Positions 54,508 through 59,395 of a stretch of 59,395 nucleotides of DNA are shown piece after piece (the stretch's first letter is position 1; every line of letters begins with the position of its first letter). The DNA lies in NCBI GenBank assembly GCA_900540995.1, contig UQHO01000009.1, positions 1-59,395 on the forward strand, read 5' to 3'. Below the pieces are notes generated by a model. The model was not told the origin of the DNA. It saw only the letters and a program-made list of their open reading frames with translations, and ran no database searches. A program made the translations under genes and the position numbers. The DNA is from an uncultured Collinsella sp. (GTDB taxonomy: Bacteria; Actinomycetota; Coriobacteriia; Coriobacteriales; Coriobacteriaceae).

Positions 54508-54713
54508 ATGTTAACGTACTCTACTTTTTCTAGCTGCAGCTCTTCTGCTCTATAAGTCCATACGGCACTACCGTTCACGGCCGAATTTCGACCGATTACC
54601 AGATTCTCAAAAAGTAATATGCGTTGTGTTATGAGTACGTTAACATAGCCCATAACGTGCGGCATCGTGAATGCTGAGTTCACGCCGCTTCAAATTGTTA
54701 ACGTACTCATAAC
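54508..54713 (+). promoter_or_regulatory. Three LacI-type operators between the regulator and galK
   Basis: TGTTAACGTACTC-type sites lie at 54508-54524, 54630-54647 (inverted) and 54695-54713. The spacing (about 122 and 65 nt) would allow looping. Each has a central ACGT as expected for LacI-family proteins. Confidence 0.75.
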
Positions 54714-54753
54714 GACGCAAAACTTACCTGTTCGCGCCAAGGAAAGGACCCTC

Positions 54754-55959
54754 ATGACCGCCCCCGACGAAAAGACGCTCGCCACCCTCACCAAGCTGTT
54801 TGAGGAGGAGTTTGGCCCCATCGGCGACCGCCAGGTGCTCTACGTGCACGCGCCCGGCCGTTCCGAGATCAGCGGCAACCACACCGACCACGAGGGCGGC
54901 CACGTTATCGCCGGCTCGCTCGATGTCGCCGTCGACGGCATTGCCGTGGCAACCGACACCAACAAAGTTCGCGTTGCCGACGAGGGCTACCCCACCTTTG
55001 AGATCACGCTCGACATGCTGGATGTTCAGGAGTCCGAGAAGGGCACGTCCGCGAGCCTCGTCCGCGGCATGGCCCACGAGGTCGCAGCCCTGGGCGTTGA
55101 GCCCCGCGGTTTCGACTTCGCCTTCACCTGCTCTGTCCCCTCGGGCGGCGGTCTTTCCAGCTCCGCTGCCGTCGAGGCCGCATATGGCCGCGCCATGGAG
55201 ACGCTCTGGGGCGCGCCCGCCATTGAGCCCGTCACGCTTGCGCAGATGAGCCAGCGCACCGAGAACAACTATTACGGCAAGCCCTGCGGTCTGATGGACC
55301 AGGCCGCCGTGTGCCTGGGCGGCCTTGCCTACATGGACTTTGAGGACCAGGCTCAGCCTAAAACTCAGAAGCTCGAGCTCAACTTTGAGGATCATGGCTA
55401 TGCGCTCGTGCTCGTTAAGGTTGGCGCCGACCATGTGGCAGCCACCGACGACTACGCCGCCGTTCCGCGCGAGATGCAGGACGTTGCCGCCGAGTTTGGT
55501 AAGGCACGCCTGTGCGAGGTAAACGTTGCCGACTTTGACGCCAAGCTCCCCGAGCTGCGCGCCAAGCTGGGCGACCGCGCCTGCCTGCGCGCCGTTCACT
55601 ACTGGTACGAGAACGGCCTGGTCGATAAGCGCTGGGCAGCACTGAACGCCGACGACATCGACCAGTTCCTGGTCCTGACGCGCGAGTCCGGCGCCAGCTC
55701 TGCCATGTACCTGCAGAATGTCGTCGCCAAGCTGGGCTCCGAGCAGCCTTCCATGTATGCCCTGGCGCTGGCCGAGCATGTGCTCGACGGCCGCGGCGCT
55801 GTGCGTATCCACGGCGGCGGCTTTGGCGGCACCATCCAGGCCTTCGTACCGCTCGACCTGGTCGACACCTTCATTGCCAAGATGAACGGCTGGCTGGGCG
55901 AGGGCTCCGCCCGCCACTACGCAATTTCTGACAAGGGGGCTTACGCGGCATGGCTGTAA
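54754..55959 (+). CDS. galK: Galactokinase
   Basis: This 401-aa GHMP kinase phosphorylates galactose with ATP, the first Leloir step. It has the galactokinase signature GRSEISGNHTDHEGG (usually GRVNLIGEHTDYN), the ATP-binding SVPSGGGLSSSAA, and the C-terminal VRIHGGGFGGTIQAF. The start at 54754 has AAGGAAAGGA upstream; an earlier in-frame ATG at 54667 has no site and includes an operator. It overlaps galT by 10 nt. The signature changes suggest a diverged subfamily, but context supports galactose. Confidence 0.92.
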   Translation: MTAPDEKTLATLTKLFEEEFGPIGDRQVLYVHAPGRSEISGNHTDHEGGHVIAGSLDVAVDGIAVATDTNKVRVADEGYPTFEITLDMLDVQESEKGTSASLVRGMAHEVAALGVEPRGFDFAFTCSVPSGGGLSSSAAVEAAYGRAMETLWGAPAIEPVTLAQMSQRTENNYYGKPCGLMDQAAVCLGGLAYMDFEDQAQPKTQKLELNFEDHGYALVLVKVGADHVAATDDYAAVPREMQDVAAEFGKARLCEVNVADFDAKLPELRAKLGDRACLRAVHYWYENGLVDKRWAALNADDIDQFLVLTRESGASSAMYLQNVVAKLGSEQPSMYALALAEHVLDGRGAVRIHGGGFGGTIQAFVPLDLVDTFIAKMNGWLGEGSARHYAISDKGAYAAWL

Positions 55960-57578
55960 TAACCGAAGTGCGCGAGGCCGCGCAGGGCCTGATCGAATAC
56001 GCCATCCATCGATCGATGATCGGTCAGGACGATCGCATCTGGGCCTACAACACCATTTTGGAGTGCATCGGCGCCACGGGCCCCGCACTCGACATGGCCT
56101 GGGCGCTGCAGACCGAGAAGATTTCGCTCTTGCACCCCGATACACTCCCCGACTTTGATCTGGAAGGAACACTCGCCGCGCTTTCCGAGGCCGCCGTTGC
56201 CAACGGTGCCGCCGAGGACACGGCATCGGGCCGCGACCGCATCGCCATGCGCATCATGGGCGTGCTCATGCCGAGGCCTTCAATCGTAAACGAGGAGTTC
56301 AACGGGCGCATGGGCGTCAACGAGCCCCGCGCCGCGACCGACTGGTTCTACGGCCTGTGCTGCGATGCCGGCTATGTGCGCCGTGCCGCCATCGCACGCA
56401 ACATCAAGTGGAGCACCCCCACCAACTGGGGCGATCTTGAGATCACGATCAACCTGTCCAAGCCCGAGAAGGACCCGCGCGACATTGCCGCGGCCGGTGC
56501 TGCCAAGAACACGGGCGAGAAGTATCCCGCCTGCCAGCTGTGCATCGAAAATGAGGGCTACCCTGGGCGCTCCGCCGCGGCCGACGGCGGCGCTCATCCC
56601 GCGCGTCAGAATCTGCGCATCATCCCCATCCAGCTCGACGGCGAACGCTGGGGTTTCCAGTACAGCCCGTACGCATACTTTAACGAGCATTGCATTGCCA
56701 TGAGCTCCGAGCATCGTCCGATGCACGTCGATCGCAAGGGCCTCTCCTGCCTGCTCGACTTTGTGGACCTGTTCCCGCACTACTTTATCGGTTCCAACGC
56801 CGACCTGCCCATCGTGGGCGGCTCGATCCTGTCGCACGACCACTTCCAGGGCGGCGCGCACGAGTTCCCCATGATGCACGTGGCCGAGGTCTCGCAGTTT
56901 AACGTGCCCGGATTTGACCAGGTCAGCGGCACCGTGCTGCAGTGGCCGCTTTCGGTGCTGCGCCTGCGCTCGCACGACCGCGCTCAGCTGCTCGACGCCG
57001 CCGAGAAGATCATCCTCGCTTGGCGCGAGTGGTCCGACGAGTCCGTGGGCGTTACCGCGCACACAGCCGATGGCGCGGCGCACAACACCGTGACGCCCGT
57101 CATCCGCCGCGTCGACTCGCGCGGCAACGCCGGCGGCGAGATCTACGAGGCCTATCTGGCACTTCGCTGCAACATCACGACCGACGAGCACCCGCTGGGC
57201 GTGTTCCACCCGCATGCCGAGTATCACCATATTAAGAAAGAGAACATCGGCCTCATCGAGGTCATGGGCCTGGCGATTCTGCCGCCGCGCCTGGTTCCCG
57301 AGCTCGGTGCCGTTCGCGAGCATCTGCTGGCAGCCAAGGCCGATGCCAGCTACGACCTTGCCGGTGCGCTCGAGGGCGACGACCTTTGCCGCAGCCACGC
57401 CGCTTGGGCCGAGGACGTTTTTGCCCGCCGCGCCGACGAGCTTACGGCCGACAACGCCATCGATATCCTGCACGAGGAGGTCGGCGTGGTGTTTGGCCAC
57501 GTGCTCGACAACGCCGGCGTCTTCAAGTGGGACGAGGCAGGACGCGCCGCCCAACAGCGCTTTATCGACTCGCTGTAG
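55950..57578 (+). CDS. galT: Galactose-1-phosphate uridylyltransferase, type 2
   Basis: This 542-aa galactose-1-phosphate uridylyltransferase belongs to the firmicute-like class 2, which is longer than the E. coli type. It transfers UMP from UDP-glucose to galactose 1-phosphate. Visible segments are RNLRIIPIQLDGERW-like QLDGERWGFQYSPYAYFNEH, SSEHRPMHVD, and the active-site SHDHFQGGAHEFPM. It is translationally coupled to galK. No galE is in the window. A terminator follows at 57626-57664. Confidence 0.93.
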   Translation: MAVITEVREAAQGLIEYAIHRSMIGQDDRIWAYNTILECIGATGPALDMAWALQTEKISLLHPDTLPDFDLEGTLAALSEAAVANGAAEDTASGRDRIAMRIMGVLMPRPSIVNEEFNGRMGVNEPRAATDWFYGLCCDAGYVRRAAIARNIKWSTPTNWGDLEITINLSKPEKDPRDIAAAGAAKNTGEKYPACQLCIENEGYPGRSAAADGGAHPARQNLRIIPIQLDGERWGFQYSPYAYFNEHCIAMSSEHRPMHVDRKGLSCLLDFVDLFPHYFIGSNADLPIVGGSILSHDHFQGGAHEFPMMHVAEVSQFNVPGFDQVSGTVLQWPLSVLRLRSHDRAQLLDAAEKIILAWREWSDESVGVTAHTADGAAHNTVTPVIRRVDSRGNAGGEIYEAYLALRCNITTDEHPLGVFHPHAEYHHIKKENIGLIEVMGLAILPPRLVPELGAVREHLLAAKADASYDLAGALEGDDLCRSHAAWAEDVFARRADELTADNAIDILHEEVGVVFGHVLDNAGVFKWDEAGRAAQQRFIDSL

Positions 57579-57625
57579 TACGCGAACTCGAACGCACGCA
57601 CTTAACAAATAGCGCCTACACGACC

Positions 57626-57664
57626 ACGGCGCCCGCCGGCAACATCGCCGACGGGCGCCGTTTT
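57626..57664 (+). terminator. Terminator of the gal operon
   Basis: ACGGCGCCCG (57626-57635) pairs with CGGGCGCCGT (57652-57661), followed by TTT. A smaller stem CGGC/GCCG is enclosed. Confidence 0.88.
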
Positions 57665-57696
57665 CTGATGCAAGGGTAGCTAATTTGCACCAAAAC

Positions 57697-57745
57697 AAGG
57701 AGTGTTCCAAACTGCCGACAGAGAAGGAACGCTCCCACCTGCCGA
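57697..57745 (+). repeat. Left flanking direct repeat of the ATPase gene
   Basis: AAGGAGTGTTCCAAACTGCC followed by GACAGAGAAGGAACGCTCCC forms a small palindrome (GGAGTGTTCC with GGAACGCTCC). A copy with a few differences lies at 59211-59259, beyond the ATPase gene, in the same orientation. Confidence 0.8.
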
Positions 57746-57753
57746 CCTGAATC

Positions 57754-57840
57754 CCCACATTATTCGATGGAAAAACGTGGTTACCTCCCACATTATTCGA
57801 TGGAGAAACGTGGTTTACTCCCACATTATTCGATGGAAAG
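57754..57840 (+). repeat. 33-nt tandem repeat (2.6 copies) upstream of the ATPase gene
   Basis: CCCACATTATTCGATGG begins units at 57754, 57787 and 57820, exactly 33 nt apart. Units also share AAACGTGGTT; CCAC and GTGG can pair within a unit. It ends 43 nt before the ATPase ATG and may be its operator array. It is not a CRISPR: there are no spacers of varied sequence. Confidence 0.85.
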
Positions 57841-57882
57841 ACCAAAACGGTCTTATACTAACCATGATCGTTAGGAGGCAGT

Positions 57883-59184
57883 ATGCAGCGACAGCTAATG
57901 GACGAACTCATCGCTTGGAAATCTAGGGCAAACCGCAAGCCCCTCCTGCTTAAGGGGGCCCGCCAGACGGGAAAAACCTGGCTTCTCAACGAATTCGCAG
58001 GCCAGCAATATCAAAACGTCATCCGTTTTGACTTTATGCTCGAACCGGGCGCACGCTCGCTGTTCGACGGAAGCCTTGACCCCAAACGCATCATCTCCCA
58101 GATAGAGCTCCTGCGCGGCCAGACCATAACGCCGACAGACACACTCATCATCTTCGACGAAATCCAAGAGGCACCGCGTGGCATCACCTCGCTCAAATAC
58201 TTCAACGAGTTGGCGCCGGAATACCATATCGTGGCAGCCGGCTCCTATATGGGGCTCGCACTCCGACGCGAAAACGAGTCGTTCCCCGTCGGCAAGATCG
58301 ACCAGCTTACCATGCGCCCCATGGGGTTTGTCGAGTTCGTTCGTGCCGTCGATGGCGATCCGCTCGCAGATGCCATCCTTGCCGCAGACATGGACCTGCT
58401 GGCAAACGTTTCTGAAAAGCTCGAGCGCCTGCTCAAGGAATACCTCGTTGTCGGTGGCATGCCAGAAGTTGTCTCCGCTTTCGCCGCCTCCCACGATTTC
58501 ATCGAGGCCCGCAGGCTCCAGCAGCAAATCATCGAAGCTTACGAATCCGATTTTGGCAAGCATGCGCCAGCCCGCATCGTCGAGCGCATGAGGCTGGTTT
58601 GGAAATCCCTTCCCGGCCAGCTCGCAAAGGAAAACAAGAAGTTCGTCTACGGCGCGCTTCGTCCCGGGGCGCGCGCACGCGATTTTGAGGAAAGCCTCCA
58701 GTGGCTCATGGACTATGGAATCGTTCATAAGGTACCACGTGTTTCCGCCCTAAGAGCACCGCTCACAAGCTACGAGGATCTCTCGGGCTTCAAGCTGTTC
58801 TGCATCGACACTGGCATCCTCGGAGCACTCTCCGGCCTCTCGCCAGCAATTGTTCTGAACGGGCCCGCTGTTTTTACGGAGTTCAAAGGCTCGCTGACCG
58901 AGCAATACGTCGCACAGGAGCTTTTGCTCCAAGGCAAAACTCCCGCGTATTGGTCATCCTCCTCCGGCAATGCAGAGACTGACTTTGCCATCGACCATGC
59001 GGGGACCGTGCTTCCGCTCGAGGTCAAGGCGGCAGAGAATCTCAAAGCAAAGAGTCTGAGGATTGCCTGCGAGAAGTTCAAGCTCGAGCGCTGCGTGAGA
59101 ACATCGTTAGCGGCATATAGAGACGAGGGCACGCTCGTCAACATTCCGCTCTGGGAGATTGGGCAAATCGACAAGCTGGCATAG
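57883..59184 (+). CDS. AAA_14/DUF4143 family ATPase
   Basis: This 433-aa ATPase has an N-terminal AAA_14 domain with Walker A GARQTGKT (residues 25-32) and Walker B LIIFDEIQE (residues 89-96), and the AAGSYMGLALRR sensor-like segment. A C-terminal DUF4143 domain contains LTEQYVAQEL and the nuclease-like ETDFAIDHAGTVLPLEVKAA. Its function is not established; related genes are numerous, patchily distributed and often near mobile DNA. It stands alone, bracketed by direct repeats of 49 nt and preceded by a 33-nt tandem array, so it may move as a cassette. Confidence 0.88.
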   Translation: MQRQLMDELIAWKSRANRKPLLLKGARQTGKTWLLNEFAGQQYQNVIRFDFMLEPGARSLFDGSLDPKRIISQIELLRGQTITPTDTLIIFDEIQEAPRGITSLKYFNELAPEYHIVAAGSYMGLALRRENESFPVGKIDQLTMRPMGFVEFVRAVDGDPLADAILAADMDLLANVSEKLERLLKEYLVVGGMPEVVSAFAASHDFIEARRLQQQIIEAYESDFGKHAPARIVERMRLVWKSLPGQLAKENKKFVYGALRPGARARDFEESLQWLMDYGIVHKVPRVSALRAPLTSYEDLSGFKLFCIDTGILGALSGLSPAIVLNGPAVFTEFKGSLTEQYVAQELLLQGKTPAYWSSSSGNAETDFAIDHAGTVLPLEVKAAENLKAKSLRIACEKFKLERCVRTSLAAYRDEGTLVNIPLWEIGQIDKLA

Positions 59185-59210
59185 GCGCTGTGGAGGGGGG
59201 GGCGCTCCGT

Positions 59211-59259
59211 AAGGAGTGTCCCAAACTGCCGGCAGAAAAGGAACGTCCCTATCTGCCGC
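59211..59259 (+). repeat. Right flanking direct repeat of the ATPase gene
   Basis: AAGGAGTGTCCCAAACTGCC followed by GGCAGAAAAGGAACGTCCCT matches 57697-57745 apart from scattered transitions. It starts 26 nt after the ATPase stop. A G8 run (59195-59202) lies just before it. Confidence 0.8.
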
Positions 59260-59298
59260 ATTCCCGAAGCAAGGCAACGCCGATGTTTTGGCAACGGC

Positions 59299-59395
59299 AG
59301 CGAGCGGGCCGCATTTGAGACAAGGTGACGTGAAACGAAAGGGCGCTGACCTTCTGGTCGCGCCCTTGAAGTTGAACGTCAGATTGTCCAAATGC
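59299..59395 (-). repeat. Family 2 structured repeat, copy C (cut by the window edge)
   Basis: On the minus strand this reads GCATTTGGACAATCTGACG.. through TTTCACGTCACCTTG to CAAATGC, with inner hairpin AAGGGCGCGACC..GGTCAGCGCCCTT. The outer arms GCATTTG/CAAATGC run to the last base of the window, so the element continues beyond it. Its orientation implies a minus-strand gene further right. Confidence 0.8.

Noticed and set aside
57754..57840. Possible CRISPR array
   Set aside because: Units are contiguous with an exact 33-nt period and no unique spacers, and no cas genes are present.

Overview
The window looks like a chromosomal segment of a gut-associated member of the Coriobacteriia (Actinomycetota), most like Collinsella. 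This is inferred from high GC, actinobacterial-style genes and an anaerobic gene set (pyruvate formate-lyase with its activase, an FprA flavodiiron protein, a PPi-type-clade phosphofructokinase, a firmicute-type GalT). No rRNA, tRNA or phage genes were seen. Both window edges look like assembly breaks: a 12-G run lies at the left edge inside a truncated map gene, and a dispersed structured repeat is cut off at the right edge.

Layout. 1-8.4 kb: partial map, a D-2-hydroxyacid dehydrogenase, a PIN-type toxin-antitoxin pair, an M18 aminopeptidase, a linear-amide hydrolase, phosphofructokinase and a membrane-anchored XRE regulator. 8.4-17.3 kb: an FtsX-type ABC exporter, a GyrI-like protein behind a LexA-like palindrome, a ClC channel, a histidine kinase/response regulator pair and a DNA alkyltransferase. 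17.7-23.0 kb: asd, lysC, thrC and thrB of the aspartate/threonine pathway. 23.3-27.5 kb: an HTH protein with a double operator, engB, mtnN, pflA and a DegV protein. 27.7-33.4 kb: a sucrose/fructan operon (two GH32 enzymes, a PTS EIIBC interrupted by a frameshift, a LacI regulator). 33.7-36.1 kb: a pyruvate formate-lyase split into a 683-aa core and a separate 83-aa glycyl-radical subunit. 36.5-38.4 kb: a KdgT-like permease and an SDR. 38.7-43.4 kb: MarR plus a heterodimeric ABC exporter. 43.9-49.3 kb: DAHP synthase, a Bce-like ABC transporter and an unusual NUDIX-Vsr fusion. 50-57.6 kb: class II aldolase, a DeoR regulator, FprA, and a LacI-regulated galKT operon. 57.9-59.2 kb: a DUF4143-type ATPase bracketed by direct repeats.

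The most striking feature is not a protein. Three families of short structured repeats are scattered between genes. Family 1 (five copies: 6630-6750, 17575-17704, 23004-23188, 33535-33657, 49854-50006) has 27-38 bp outer arms that are perfect in four copies and carry three mismatches in one, a second inner stem, and stem sequences that are completely different in each copy. Between the two stems it has an almost invariant internal loop (GTCCTCG..CATG on one side, CTGCGG on the other). All five copies lie just 3' of a stop codon in the same orientation relative to the gene. Family 2 (1471-1601, 45018-45147, 59299-59395) also shows compensatory changes in its stems and also follows genes. Family 3 (six copies of about 50 nt, core CCTGCCAAAA..TTTTTGGYAGG) abuts stop codons or lies just upstream of genes, with a C/T variant that tracks position. 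Together these suggest an undescribed class of gene-end RNA or DNA structures.

Functionally the genes describe a saccharolytic anaerobe: sucrose and galactose enter glycolysis (GH32/PTS, galKT, phosphofructokinase, aldolase), and pyruvate is cleaved by the two-piece PFL activated by PflA. Oxygen or NO is handled by FprA, and several exporters and repair proteins (alkyltransferase, NUDIX-Vsr) deal with stress.
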